DNA from: Novosphingobium clariflavum
Lineage (GTDB): Bacteria > Pseudomonadota > Alphaproteobacteria > Sphingomonadales > Sphingomonadaceae
Length of the DNA stretch: 58,849 bases
Assembly (NCBI RefSeq): GCF_026420865.1
Contig: NZ_JAPCWC010000023.1
Location: 1-58,849 of the forward strand
Reading direction: 5' to 3'
Positions within the stretch are counted from its first letter, which is position 1. Every line of letters begins with the position of its first letter. The notes under the pieces were generated by a model. That model searched no databases, was not told the origin of the DNA, and saw only the letters and a list, made by a program, of their open reading frames with translations. Position numbers and translations under genes: made by a program. Positions 11,902-20,625 of this stretch are shown here, in pieces.

Positions 11902-12306
11902 ATGCACAGGTTTCATTGCACTTTCGCCATGGCCGTGACCGCAGCCACCATGATCGCGCTGGCCGCACCGGCCGCCGCCGAGGAAGTGGTCGTCAAGCAC
12001 CAGATCGAAAAGGATGTTCCGCGTGTCGAGGTCCGCTACGGCGACCTCAATCTCGATAGCGAGGCAGGCCGCGACCGCCTGACCAACCGCCTCGATTCCG
12101 CCGTCCGCAAGGTCTGCGGATCGGCGGATTTCCGAGACCTTCCCGCGTTCGGTGGGATGATGACCTGCCGCGACGAATCCACCGAGCGTGCCTATGCGGC
12201 GCGCGACGAACTCTTCGCCCGGCAGATGGCCGCCCGTGAACGCGGCGAGAGCCTGGCACTTGCCGGGAACGGCGGCGGCACCCTCGCCGTCCTCGCGCAG
12301 CGCTAG
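11902..12306 (+). CDS. UrcA family protein
   Basis: A 134-residue exported protein. The signal peptide (FAMAVTAATMIALAAPAAAEE) is followed by the UrcA pattern VEVRYGDLNLDSEAGRDRLTNRLDSAVRKVC, with paired cysteines (VCGSADF and MMTCRDE) that may form a disulfide. UrcA proteins are small periplasmic proteins widespread in sphingomonads and caulobacters; their function is unknown. A strong Shine-Dalgarno (AGGAGGAG) lies about 8 nt before the ATG. The same frame is open far upstream through antisense uvrA, but only this part is a gene. Confidence 0.85.
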   Translation: MHRFHCTFAMAVTAATMIALAAPAAAEEVVVKHQIEKDVPRVEVRYGDLNLDSEAGRDRLTNRLDSAVRKVCGSADFRDLPAFGGMMTCRDESTERAYAARDELFARQMAARERGESLALAGNGGGTLAVLAQR

Positions 12307-12717
12307 GTCAAGGCCCGAAGGCACGCCGGTCCCGCCGCCCATGCGGGGCCGGCGCACCTTCGATAGATGCCCGCACGCGCAATTTGCGATCACCCCGCAG
12401 ATGACAATCGATCATTTCACAGGACATACTTTTATAAAGACATTAAGTTCATTCCATATCCCATCACAAACTCATTTTAACGAATAACAGTATTTTTATA
12501 ACGCGACATAAAGCCGCCCCACTTTGGCAAAAGCGGCGGAAGATCCGGCAATTACGCCGCCACCAGCGCCCTTCGCGCCGGGTTCCCGCCGCACCGCGCA
12601 GCCCGCCGCAGACAGGCCACACTCCGTCTCCGCGCCGCGCAATTCGTCGCATTGGCTTTGCGCGCCGCCGCGAAGACCGCCAGAGATGCGTGCAAACACC
12701 TTCAGGGACGGAGTACA
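12307..12717. other. Intergenic gap with an AT-rich tract
   Basis: No gene is supported here. Bases about 12400-12515 are strikingly AT-rich for this genome (for example TTTTATAAAGACATTAAGTT and AACAGTATTTTTATAA) and are flanked by ordinary GC-rich DNA. The tract could hold promoters for the exported-protein gene at 12718 or be a curved or transferred fragment. No inverted-repeat ends were found. Confidence 0.5.
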
Positions 12718-13134
12718 ATGATGAGGGGGTCGCATTTCCTGCGCGCACTGGGCGCGCCGGCATTCGCAATGGTGTCCGCGGCAACGCTGGCCACTGCATT
12801 CGCCAGCCCGGCGCTCGCCGACGATCCGCGCGATCCGACGATGACGCCCGAGGCCATCGCCCGCGACCGGGCGATCATCCGCAAGCTCAACCAGGACCAG
12901 CTCGCCTACGTGCGCCAGCGCGATGCGCAGTATGCCAAGGGCTGGAAGGCCTATCGCCAGTCGGGCGATGATGACGGCGATTTCGAGGAAGGCGACTACC
13001 CGTCAGGCCGAGCCGATTACGCCCGCCAGTCGCGCGACTATGCCCAGGCCCGCCGCGACTACGAGGCCGATCTCGCGCAGTGGCGCCGCGACGTCGCCGC
13101 CTGCCGCGCCGGCAACTATTCGCGCTGCCGCTGA
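12718..13134 (+). CDS. Exported Tyr/Asp/Arg-rich protein of unknown function
   Basis: A 138-residue protein. The signal peptide (LGAPAFAMVSAATLATAFASPALA-DD) is followed by a helical segment (MTPEAIARDRAIIRKLNQDQ). A tail rich in alternating Tyr, Asp and Arg comes next (QSRDYAQARRDYEADLAQW), ending CRAGNYSRCR with two cysteines. It resembles small secreted proteins common in sphingomonads without known function. The start at MMRGSH is chosen because GGACGGAG precedes it and the signal peptide then has a normal length. A clear terminator follows. Confidence 0.75.
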   Translation: MMRGSHFLRALGAPAFAMVSAATLATAFASPALADDPRDPTMTPEAIARDRAIIRKLNQDQLAYVRQRDAQYAKGWKAYRQSGDDDGDFEEGDYPSGRADYARQSRDYAQARRDYEADLAQWRRDVAACRAGNYSRCR

Positions 13135-13155
13135 GAACCCGTTTGGAAATTCGCG

Positions 13156-13192
13156 AAAGGCGGGTCGGACACAGCGTCCGGCCCGCCTTTTT
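13156..13192 (+). terminator. Rho-independent terminator after the Tyr/Asp-rich protein gene
   Basis: The stem GCGGGTCGGAC / GTCCGGCCCGC around an ACAGC loop, with an A-run before and TTTTT after, lies about 20 nt downstream of the stop. Confidence 0.8.
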
Positions 13193-13328
13193 GCTGCCCT
13201 GCAGCCGCGATACTGTCCGGCGGCGGGGCAGTTGCATTTGCCGCCGCCCCTTCCCGCGGCCTACCGCGGCTCAAGCCGCAAAGATAAGGCCGCAAAAATG
13301 GGGCCGCCAAGACACGCCAACGCTGATC

Positions 13329-14405
13329 TCACGTCACCAGTTCGATCAGCGGCGCCCTGATCTCCAGACTGAACCCATCGGCCTCGTAGCGCTGCTCGAC
13401 CGTGCTGCGGGAACCGAAACCCATGTCAATCAACCGCGAACCGAAGCCCTTGCGCTGCGGCGCGCAGACCGGCGGGCCGCCTCGCTCCTGCCAGTGCAGG
13501 GTCAGGCTCTCGCCATCCAGTTCCCACCAGAAGCCGACGCTGCCCGTCTCATTCGACAGGGCGCCATACTTGATCGCATTGGTCGTCAGTTCGTGCAGCA
13601 TGAGCGAGAGTGCCACCACCGCACGCGAGCCGATCTGCAATTGCGGCCCGGCGATCGATATGCGCTCGCGGGCGACATGCATCGCGATCGAGGAATGCAC
13701 CACCTGTTCCAGCGAGGCCGCCGACCAGTCCTGATGGATCAGGACGTTATGGGCCTTGCCCATCGCCGCCAGCCGCGCCGAAAAGGCGTCCAGCGCCCCC
13801 GGCTCCGCCGAACCGCGCAGGCTCTGGCGCGCGATCGCCTGGACGAGGGCGAGCGTGTTCTTGAGGCGGTGCCCCAGTTCCTGGTTGGCGAGCGCCAGCG
13901 CGGCCTGCGCGCGCATCTTGCCGGTCGTCTCGACCACGGTGTCGAGCATGCCGCCGACGGAGCCGTCGGCCATCCTGAGCGGACTGTAGCAGAACGTGAA
14001 CCAGGCCTGCTCGCGGTAGCCGAAACGCTCGACCTCCAGCGGGAAATCCTCGATGTAGGTGGGCTCGCCGGCAAAGGCGCGATCGGCGATCGGGCCGATG
14101 ATCTCCCATGCCTCGGACCATATATCGGCAAACGAGCGCCCAAGCGGGGCCGGCTTGTCACCCAGGATCGGCACGAAGGCATCGTTGTAGAGCGTCGTCA
14201 GCCCGGCGCCCCAGATGATCGCCTTGGGGAAGCGGGAATCGAGCATCTGCTCGACCACGAGACGCAGTTCGACCGGCCAGTCTTCGCGCGAGCCCAGCGG
14301 GGTCGTGCTCCAGTCGAAGGCGGCAATCTGCTCGCACATGCCAGGGACGGCATGCAGCCCACCCGCCGAGGCGCAAGGCAGTCCCGCAAGAGGGGCGGCG
14401 GTCAT
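13329..14405 (-). CDS. PAS-domain sensor histidine kinase, HWE family
   Basis: A 358-residue soluble kinase. Residues about 20-150 form a PAS-like sensor (FDWSTTPLGSREDWPVELRL, then SFADIWSEAWEIIGPI and YIEDFPLEVERFGY). The phospho-acceptor box is ELGHRLKNTLALVQAIARQS (His near residue 179). The ATPase N-box is LMLHELTTNAIKYGAL, and HWQERGGP supplies the Trp-x-Glu motif that names the HWE group. HWE kinases often feed the general stress response or light signalling in alphaproteobacteria. No response regulator is adjacent, so the partner is unknown. The start at MTAAPLAGL is preferred over an upstream ATG at 14486 that precedes no domain. Confidence 0.85.
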   Translation of the reverse strand: MTAAPLAGLPCASAGGLHAVPGMCEQIAAFDWSTTPLGSREDWPVELRLVVEQMLDSRFPKAIIWGAGLTTLYNDAFVPILGDKPAPLGRSFADIWSEAWEIIGPIADRAFAGEPTYIEDFPLEVERFGYREQAWFTFCYSPLRMADGSVGGMLDTVVETTGKMRAQAALALANQELGHRLKNTLALVQAIARQSLRGSAEPGALDAFSARLAAMGKAHNVLIHQDWSAASLEQVVHSSIAMHVARERISIAGPQLQIGSRAVVALSLMLHELTTNAIKYGALSNETGSVGFWWELDGESLTLHWQERGGPPVCAPQRKGFGSRLIDMGFGSRSTVEQRYEADGFSLEIRAPLIELVT

Positions 14406-14565
14406 GAAATGGGGATCTCTGTTCTCCCTAGCGATCCAAGGTAGTTCACAGCGTTTCGGACAAAACCCGCCGCTTGTCCAAGACATTCTGCTTTGCGGCC
14501 GCGGCCCCTGCGTCCACCGGCGCCGCGCCTGTCCAGAGCACGCTTGCCTCCCCTGCCCCGCTGCC

Positions 14566-14671
14566 TAGAGCAGTTTCCGATCTGATTGAATCAGATCGGG
14601 CTCTCCAGATTCTTTGTTTTCCGCGTTTTTCCGAGTCACTGCGTGTTCCACTCCGTTCGAAAAACGCTCTA
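14566..14671. repeat. Dispersed 104-nt palindromic element, copy 2
   Basis: Same length and internal order as copy 1 (6240-6345): GAGCAGTTTCCGA at the left end, TCGAAAAACGCTC at the right, TA at both borders, and the palindrome around GATTGAATC. It ends 13 nt before the M28 peptidase start codon, so the promoter of that gene must lie in or before the element. Confidence 0.75.
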
Positions 14672-14683
14672 AAAGCGGGGGCT

Positions 14684-16345
14684 ATGAAAAAGTCCCTCCT
14701 CGCGCCCGTCGCCGCGCTGCTCGCCTCCGTCTGCCACCCTGCCATCGCGCGTGAGGCCATCGATGCCGACCGCATGGTCGCCGACGTGAAGACGCTCTCG
14801 TCCGATACTTTCGAGGGCCGCGCGCCGGGCACCGTGGGTGAGGAGCGCACCATCGGCTACCTGATCGCGCGGTTCCAAGACATCGGCCTCCAGCCTGCCG
14901 GGCCGGACGGCCAGTGGGTGCAGAAAGTGCCGCTGCTGCACACCAAACTCGGCGCGCCCCGGACGCTCGCCTTCGCAGGCCCCAAGGGGGCGATGCCGGT
15001 GACGGTCGCCAAGGACATCTACATCTCCACCCTGCGCCCCGAGGACAGCGCGCGGATCGCCGGCGCGCCGGTGGTCTTCGTCGGCTACGGCGTGCATGCA
15101 CCCGAGCGCGGCTGGGACGACTTCAAGGGCATGGACCTCAAGGGCAAGCTCGTTGTCTTCCTCATCAACGATCCCGACTTCTACGCGAAGAAGGGCGAGC
15201 CCGCCGCCGGCAAGTTCGGCGACCGGACGATGACCTACTACGGCCGCTGGACCTACAAGTTCGAGGAAGCCGCGCGGCAGGGCGCGATCGGCGCACTGAT
15301 CGTGCATGACACGGCGGGCGCGGGCTATGGCTGGAACGTCGTCACCAGCCCGGGCGGCGAGAACTACGACATCGTGCGCAGCAAGGACAAGCTCACCAGC
15401 CTGGCGCTGCAGGGCTGGCTCTCCGCCGACGCGGCGACGCGCCTGTTCGCCTCGGCCGGGCTGGACCTTGCCCGGCTCTCGGTCGCCGCGCGCCGTCCGG
15501 ACTTCAAGCCGGTGCCCCTCAAGGGCGTGACCTTCGATGCCGATGTCCCGGTCGCCCACGAGGAAGTCATGAGCCACAACGTGCTGGCGCAGATCCCCGG
15601 CACCACCCGCAAGGACGAGACGGTGATGTTCGGCGCCCACTGGGATGCCTATGGCAAGGGCGCTCCCGACGCCCAGGGCCGCATCTACCGCGCGGGTGCC
15701 AACGACGACGGCATCGGCATCGCCGGCATCCTCGACATCGCCCGCGTCATGAAGAGCGAACCGGCGCCGCAGCGCACCGTCGTCTTCGCGGCCTGGACGG
15801 CGGAAGAGCGCGGGCTGCTCGGCTCCGAATTCTATGCCGCCAACCCGGTCTTCCCGATGGAGAAGACCGTCGCCAACCTCACCATCGACGTGCTCCAGAC
15901 CGCAGGCGCCGCCAACGACGTCACCGTGATCGGCAAGGGCCAGGACACGCTGGAGGACGACATGGCGCGCGTCGCGGCAACCCAGGGCCGCCGCGTGACC
16001 ACCGAAAGCCTGCCCGAGCGCGGCCTGTTCTACCGCGCCGACCACTTCTCCTTCGCCAAGCGCGGCGTGCCGGTGATGCTGATGATGGGCCTTGCAGGCG
16101 CCGCCGATCTCAAGGACGGCGGGGTCAAGGCCGGCCAGGCCTGGATCGATGCCTATACCGGCCAGTGCTACCACCAGGCCTGCGACGCCTGGTCGCCCGC
16201 ATGGAAGATGGAAGGCGCGGTGCAGGACGTCGAACTGATCCGCACCATCGGCGAGGAACTGGCCCGTTCGGCCAAGTGGCCGCAGTGGAAGCCGGGGTCC
16301 GAGTTCAAGGCCGCGCGCGACACCTCGGAGGCGGCGCGCCGATAA
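14684..16345 (+). CDS. M28 family zinc metallopeptidase with PA domain
   Basis: A 553-residue exported aminopeptidase-like protein. The signal peptide (MKKSLLAPVAALLASVCHPAIA) is followed by a protease-associated insert (about residues 130-270, including VVFVGYGVHAPERGWDDFKG). The M28 catalytic core has zinc ligands in GAHWDAYG (His/Asp near residue 317), ANDDGIGIAG (bridging Asp), TAEERGLLGSE (catalytic Glu-Glu) and CYHQACDAW (His). A Shine-Dalgarno-like GCGGGGG precedes ATG 14684. The longer upstream frame runs through repeat copy 2 and is rejected. The stop is one nt from that of the convergent UbiB-like gene. Confidence 0.9.
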   Translation: MKKSLLAPVAALLASVCHPAIAREAIDADRMVADVKTLSSDTFEGRAPGTVGEERTIGYLIARFQDIGLQPAGPDGQWVQKVPLLHTKLGAPRTLAFAGPKGAMPVTVAKDIYISTLRPEDSARIAGAPVVFVGYGVHAPERGWDDFKGMDLKGKLVVFLINDPDFYAKKGEPAAGKFGDRTMTYYGRWTYKFEEAARQGAIGALIVHDTAGAGYGWNVVTSPGGENYDIVRSKDKLTSLALQGWLSADAATRLFASAGLDLARLSVAARRPDFKPVPLKGVTFDADVPVAHEEVMSHNVLAQIPGTTRKDETVMFGAHWDAYGKGAPDAQGRIYRAGANDDGIGIAGILDIARVMKSEPAPQRTVVFAAWTAEERGLLGSEFYAANPVFPMEKTVANLTIDVLQTAGAANDVTVIGKGQDTLEDDMARVAATQGRRVTTESLPERGLFYRADHFSFAKRGVPVMLMMGLAGAADLKDGGVKAGQAWIDAYTGQCYHQACDAWSPAWKMEGAVQDVELIRTIGEELARSAKWPQWKPGSEFKAARDTSEAARR

Positions 16346-16346
16346 C

Positions 16347-17864
16347 TCAGGTCCAGTGAATGAGCAGGTCGGCGGCGGCGTGGAGCACCACGGCGCCGCC
16401 GATCAGCCATCCCGCCAGCCGTACCGCGCGGGCCGTGCCCTCGTCCCGGGCATCCCGGGCGGGCGGCGGCGAGGCTTCCAGCCGCGCCGAGGCGGCGCGC
16501 AGGAAGCGCGGCGCCTCATCGGCAAGGCGCGTCAGTTCGAGCAGCGCCGTCTCCAGCCTGTCCGGCGCGGCAAGGCGCTGCAGGCGCGAGGCGACCAGCT
16601 TGCCGCGCATCCGCTCCAGCGCCTCGGACAAGTCGAAATCCGGCGCGATGCCCGTCAAGACCCCGTCCATCGTCACCATCGCCTTGAAGATCAGCACGAG
16701 GTCGGGCGGCAGCACCAGTCCCTGCTGCCGCAGCAGCGGGAAGAAGTCCGCCATCATCGCGCCGAGCACCAGCGACCCCGTGCCGTGCCGCGCGACCAGC
16801 CGCTCGGAGGCGGCGAGCAGCGTGTCACGGGCCACCTCGCCGCTCTGCGACCAGGCCGCCAGCATGTCCGCCACGCCGCCGGGATCGCCGCTGCGCAAGG
16901 CGAGGATGAAGGTCAGGAACTCGTGCTGGCGGCGCGGACTGACAAACCCCACCGAGCCGAGATCGAGCAGCGCCAGTCCGTCTCCGGGCTGGCACAGCAG
17001 ATTCCCCGGATGCGGGTCGGCATGGAAGCGGCCGCTCACCAGCACCATCTCCAGCACCAGCTGCGCACCGAGCGCGGCGATGCGCGAGGGATCGATGCCC
17101 GCCTCCTTCAGTACCTCGGGATCGCGCGGGGGGATGCCTTCCACATAGTCCATGACCAGCACCGGCTCGCCGGTCCATTGCCAGTGAATGCGCGGCACCG
17201 TGACCCGCTCCAGCGCGGCAAGATCGGCGCGCAGCAGGTCGGCATTGCGCCCCTCGTTGGTGAAATCGAGTTCGGCGAGGATTTCGCGGCCAAGCTCTTC
17301 GATCATCGCGGCAGGCTTCATCCGGCGCACCGCAGCGCTGCGCGCCTCGGCGATCGCGGCGAGGTGGCGCATCAGCCTGAGGTCCGCCTCCATCCGCGCG
17401 CGAATGCCGGGGCGGCGTATCTTTACCGCAACCTCGGTGCCGTCCTGCAAGCGCGCCCGGTGGACTTGCGCGATCGAGGCAGCCGCCAGCGGCTCGGCAT
17501 CGAAATGCGCGAAGACGGTTTCCGGCGGCCCGCCGAGCACGGCTTCCACCTCGCCCCGCAAGTCCTCGAAGGGAATGCGCGGGGCATCGCTCTGGAGTTG
17601 CTCGAAGGCGGCGATCCACGGATCGGGCAGCAAGTCGCGCCGGGTGGCGAGGATCTGGCCGAGCTTCACATAAGTCGGGCCGAGCGCCTCCAGCGCCTTG
17701 CGCGTGCGGGCCGGCAAGTCGCGGGGCTGCGCGCTGTCCTCGGCTGCCCCGTCCCCCAGCCCCAGGCGCACTGCCAGCGCTTCAAGGCCGAACCGGGCGA
17801 TCACCGCCGAGACTTCGGCCATCCGCCCCCGGTCGCGCGCGGCCACGGCTATCGACTTGAACAT
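16347..17864 (-). CDS. ABC1/UbiB (AarF) family atypical kinase
   Basis: A 505-residue protein of the ABC1/ADCK/UbiB family, linked to ubiquinone biosynthesis or lipid transport. The family KxGQ motif is KLGQILATR (about residue 67), the Ala-rich loop is AAASIAQVHRA, and the lysine is in VAVKIRRPG. The catalytic loop is HADPHPGNLL and the metal site is LLDLGSVG. The C-terminus holds a hydrophobic segment (LAGWLIGGAVVLHAAADLLI) that probably anchors it in the membrane. It is convergent with the M28 gene with a single base between the stop codons. Whether it is UbiB itself or a paralogue cannot be told here, as no other ubi gene is nearby. Confidence 0.87.
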   Translation of the reverse strand: MFKSIAVAARDRGRMAEVSAVIARFGLEALAVRLGLGDGAAEDSAQPRDLPARTRKALEALGPTYVKLGQILATRRDLLPDPWIAAFEQLQSDAPRIPFEDLRGEVEAVLGGPPETVFAHFDAEPLAAASIAQVHRARLQDGTEVAVKIRRPGIRARMEADLRLMRHLAAIAEARSAAVRRMKPAAMIEELGREILAELDFTNEGRNADLLRADLAALERVTVPRIHWQWTGEPVLVMDYVEGIPPRDPEVLKEAGIDPSRIAALGAQLVLEMVLVSGRFHADPHPGNLLCQPGDGLALLDLGSVGFVSPRRQHEFLTFILALRSGDPGGVADMLAAWSQSGEVARDTLLAASERLVARHGTGSLVLGAMMADFFPLLRQQGLVLPPDLVLIFKAMVTMDGVLTGIAPDFDLSEALERMRGKLVASRLQRLAAPDRLETALLELTRLADEAPRFLRAASARLEASPPPARDARDEGTARAVRLAGWLIGGAVVLHAAADLLIHWT

Positions 17865-17968
17865 GCGTCACTCCTTCAGCGGTGGACAACCTTCGGCAGC
17901 GCCTTCAGGTTCCGCTGACCCGCCCTCCCCCGGCGCCGAGCCGATTGGACAGCGGATCACGCACAAAG

Positions 17969-18239
17969 CTAGGCCGTAAACTCATAAACGGCACCATCGA
18001 GGTTTGAGGCAAAATGGTTCAGCGTGAGGAAGGAAGGCGACGGAATATGTCGATATTTCCAGACTTCCTGACGCAGCGATGGACCATTTTGCTTCAAACC
18101 CCGCAGGGGCGTCCAAATGGCATCCATCTCGAACCGAACCGCCCTTGGACGGGCAACCAGCCCGCCCGGCGGCCGCTTCGGCCCGATATGTTCGCCATTT
18201 GGACGCCTCGATGGTGCCGTTTATGAGTTTACGGCCTAG
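17969..18239. mobile_element. MITE-like element with 33-nt terminal inverted repeats and a nested palindrome
   Basis: Perfect inverted repeats (17970-18002 and 18206-18238; outer end TAGGCCGTAAACTCATAAAC) bound about 270 nt, and both ends form CTAG, suggesting TA duplication at a CTAG target. That is typical of IS630-type and some IS5-type elements. A second inverted repeat lies inside (GGTTTGARGCAAAATGGTYC; 18001-18021 and 18080-18100). The longest internal frame (18014-18226) has no transposase features. The element ends 10 nt before the RlpA lipoprotein start. It occupies most of the otherwise empty 17865-18248 gap. Confidence 0.75.
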
Positions 18240-18248
18240 GGACCGGGC

Positions 18249-18842
18249 ATGAGCGGCAGTTTAACCGGGGCGCTGAAAGCCCTCCTCGCGATCAGCCTCA
18301 CATGCGCACTGGCGGCCTGCGGCGGCGCCCGCTACCGCCCGGTCAGCGACACGCCGGTGCGCGTCGGCCCGCCCTACAAGGTGCGCGGCGTCACCTACAC
18401 GCCCGCCAGCCAGCCCGGCTACGACGTGCTGGGTTATGCGACCTGGTACGGCAGCGAGTCCGGCAACCGCGCCGCCAATGGCGAACGCTTCCGCCCCGGC
18501 TGGATCACCGGCGCCCACAAAACCCTGCCGCTGCCCAGCTATGTCGAAGTCACCGCGCTCGACACCGGCCGCCGCATCCTCGTGCGCATCAACGACCGCG
18601 GCCCTTACGGCGAGAGCGCGCGCGTGATCGACCTCTCGCGCGGGGCGGCCGAGGCCCTCGGCGTGCGCGGCAAGGGCAAGGCGGCCGTGCGCGTGCGCCT
18701 GGTCGAGCCCCCCGAAAAGGACCGCGCCGCCCTGCGCAAAGGCAAGGCGGCGCAGGAACTGCCCCCGATCAGCCCGCAGACGCTGGCGAACCTGCAATCG
18801 CAGTTCGCCAAGGGTGTCGGGCCCGGCGCGGGCACGCGCTGA
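18249..18842 (+). CDS. RlpA-like lipoprotein, septal lytic transglycosylase family
   Basis: A 197-residue lipoprotein. The signal sequence ends in the lipobox LAAC (Cys near residue 24). A linker leads to a double-psi beta-barrel: YATWYGSESGNRAANGERF, ITGAHKTLPLPSYVEVTAL, VRINDRGPYGESARVIDLS and GAAEALGVRGKGKAAVRVRL. The C-terminal tail is Lys/Gln/Pro-rich and has no SPOR domain. It should be tethered to the outer membrane and act on peptidoglycan. It is a paralogue of the non-lipidated form at 4255-4824. The MITE-like element ends 10 nt upstream, leaving only GGGACCGGGC before the ATG, so its promoter is probably inside or beyond the element. Confidence 0.87.
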   Translation: MSGSLTGALKALLAISLTCALAACGGARYRPVSDTPVRVGPPYKVRGVTYTPASQPGYDVLGYATWYGSESGNRAANGERFRPGWITGAHKTLPLPSYVEVTALDTGRRILVRINDRGPYGESARVIDLSRGAAEALGVRGKGKAAVRVRLVEPPEKDRAALRKGKAAQELPPISPQTLANLQSQFAKGVGPGAGTR

Positions 18843-18862
18843 AGCGGGACAAGCGAGATCCG

Positions 18863-20605
18863 TCAGTCGCGCTTGCCGCCGAACGCCCCCACCATGTAGA
18901 CCGGGTCGAGCGGATGATTGGGGTCGACCCCCTGCACGCCGCCGAACATCGCCGCCATCTCGGCAGCATTGGGTCCGTAAAATGAGCCGTCGAGCCAGGC
19001 CGAGCCACGGAAGCGATCGAAGTCGATGTTGCCCGTAAACCTCGCCCCGGTCTGGCTTGCCGAGAAGCCGAAACGTCCGAAATCGACGATGCCACCATTG
19101 GCGCGGTTGGCGCCGCTGATGTCCAGCGTTCCGGCCAGGGAAGCGGCATTGCCAAAGTTGACGGACATGTGAGCAGTGCCACTCAGATCGAACCCATCGG
19201 TGGTGTTGGCGCCAATGCCGATAAGCTTGGCCGTATACGTCGCCGTGCCGGATGACGGGAACGACACGGTGGGCACCCCAAAGTGGAAATACTCTCGATA
19301 GGTTCCCCATCCGTCTACCGCACCATTGGGGTTGGCTTGTTGGTAGTAGCCGAAAGACGCATAAGTCAGCTTGATTTCGGGGTTGGCCGAGCCGACACGA
19401 TAGAGATTGAGAGACGCACCGGCGCCATTGTCATACGTCGTGAAGCGTCCGTCCGCGCTTGCAGCCGCCTGGCTCGCCAAAAAGCGCACCGTACGGTCGT
19501 AGGAATCGGAGTAGCTCCAGCTACGCCCATCCGCCTCGTAGCGCAGGTCGGCACCATCGCGAGCCGGCCACGAATATCCCATCAACGTACCATCGGCGGT
19601 GGACTCGTGGACCCCCATTTGCGAGGCATACAGGACAAAATCCTGACTGACGTTCAGGTTGACGAGAGTGGTGTTGACCCCGGTGGTGCCCTTGCGCCCC
19701 ATCAAGGTCCCGACAATCCCACCATTTCCGAACGTGCCATCACCATAAAAGGCAGCGCCGACTTCTTCGCTCGCGGGTCCGTAGAAGCGCCCATCGAAGG
19801 TACCGTTAAAGCCCGTCGTCGTGGCAAGCGAAAACTTGCCGCTAAACGCATTGCCCGATGCCATCGCCCCGGATCCCCGGAAGGCTGAAGGAAAGAACCA
19901 GGAGGTGCCATCAGACCAGCTCTCGCTAACCCCGACATCGACCAGCATCTGCCCGGAACCGAAGTCGACCGAGAGATTGCCTGCCCCGGCGTAGGACGTA
20001 AGTCCTCCCGATCCCAATAGAACGACATCGTAAGTTCCGGCCCCACTACGCGGAACGTTCGCATCCGGGGTTTCGACGCCATACGTGAAGGCGTCGATCG
20101 TACCGTCGACCTTGCTGCTGCCCTGCCGCGTCCGCTGCCAGAAGCCGGAGCCGACATATTGGTAATTCAGGGCACCCGATGTACCGGCCTTCGTCAGCAG
20201 AAGGCTGTCTTCCGTGTCCCCCTTCTTGCGCGCGTAGGTAACCTGATCGGCGTTCTGGCTAGCGATATCCGCATTCGCGAAAGTCTGTGATCGCCCCGCC
20301 GTCGATACCGTATACGCGCCGGTCTTCGCGTCATACCCGAAAGCGAGGCTGGCTTTAGCAGCCGTCACTTTCGCTGCATCGCCGTTCAACGGATAGCTGC
20401 CAGTGCCGGTGGCCGCGTTGTTTGTAAAACTCTCGCTGACAAGCGGAGCGACGAGATCTTCGTTCGCGGTCGTCGGTGTCGGCGCCGGCGTGGGCGCCGG
20501 CGTGCTGTTGACGTCGCCGCCGCCGCCACCGCAGGCGGCCAGCATCAGGCTCAGCGTCGTCAGCGACGTCATCGTGGCAAGCTTAAGAGGTCGCACCCTC
20601 ATCAT
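18863..20605 (-). CDS. Transferrin-binding-protein-like surface lipoprotein with two beta-barrel domains
   Basis: A 580-residue lipoprotein. The signal peptide has the lipobox LAAC (Cys near residue 25), then a GGGGG and Pro-Thr linker (PAPTPAPTPTT). Two related barrel domains follow: around residues 190-290 (GTYDVVLLG, LSVDFGSG, FNGTFDGRFYGPASEEVGAAFYG) and around 460-570 (GTATYTAKLIG, MSVNFGNA, FRGSAWLDGSFYGPNAAEMAAMFGG). The FYGPxAxE(V/M)(G/A)AxF signature is that of the C-lobe barrel of TbpB-type proteins. The gene lies 20 nt downstream of a Slam gene, with AGGGGAAGAG as Shine-Dalgarno. This is the usual arrangement for a Slam-exported surface lipoprotein. The ligand is unknown (iron/haem carrier or host protein cannot be told). 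Base composition is slightly less GC-rich than its neighbours. Confidence 0.85.
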   Translation of the reverse strand: MMRVRPLKLATMTSLTTLSLMLAACGGGGGDVNSTPAPTPAPTPTTANEDLVAPLVSESFTNNAATGTGSYPLNGDAAKVTAAKASLAFGYDAKTGAYTVSTAGRSQTFANADIASQNADQVTYARKKGDTEDSLLLTKAGTSGALNYQYVGSGFWQRTRQGSSKVDGTIDAFTYGVETPDANVPRSGAGTYDVVLLGSGGLTSYAGAGNLSVDFGSGQMLVDVGVSESWSDGTSWFFPSAFRGSGAMASGNAFSGKFSLATTTGFNGTFDGRFYGPASEEVGAAFYGDGTFGNGGIVGTLMGRKGTTGVNTTLVNLNVSQDFVLYASQMGVHESTADGTLMGYSWPARDGADLRYEADGRSWSYSDSYDRTVRFLASQAAASADGRFTTYDNGAGASLNLYRVGSANPEIKLTYASFGYYQQANPNGAVDGWGTYREYFHFGVPTVSFPSSGTATYTAKLIGIGANTTDGFDLSGTAHMSVNFGNAASLAGTLDISGANRANGGIVDFGRFGFSASQTGARFTGNIDFDRFRGSAWLDGSFYGPNAAEMAAMFGGVQGVDPNHPLDPVYMVGAFGGKRD

Positions 20606-20625
20606 GAACTCTTCCCCTGTTGCGA

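Noticed and set aside
13080..14444. Long plus-strand frame opposite the HWE kinase
   Set aside because: It is the antisense shadow of a recognisable histidine kinase.
18014..18226. 70-codon ORF inside the MITE-like element as a transposase
   Set aside because: It is far too short, lacks DDE-type motifs, and spans an internal palindrome.
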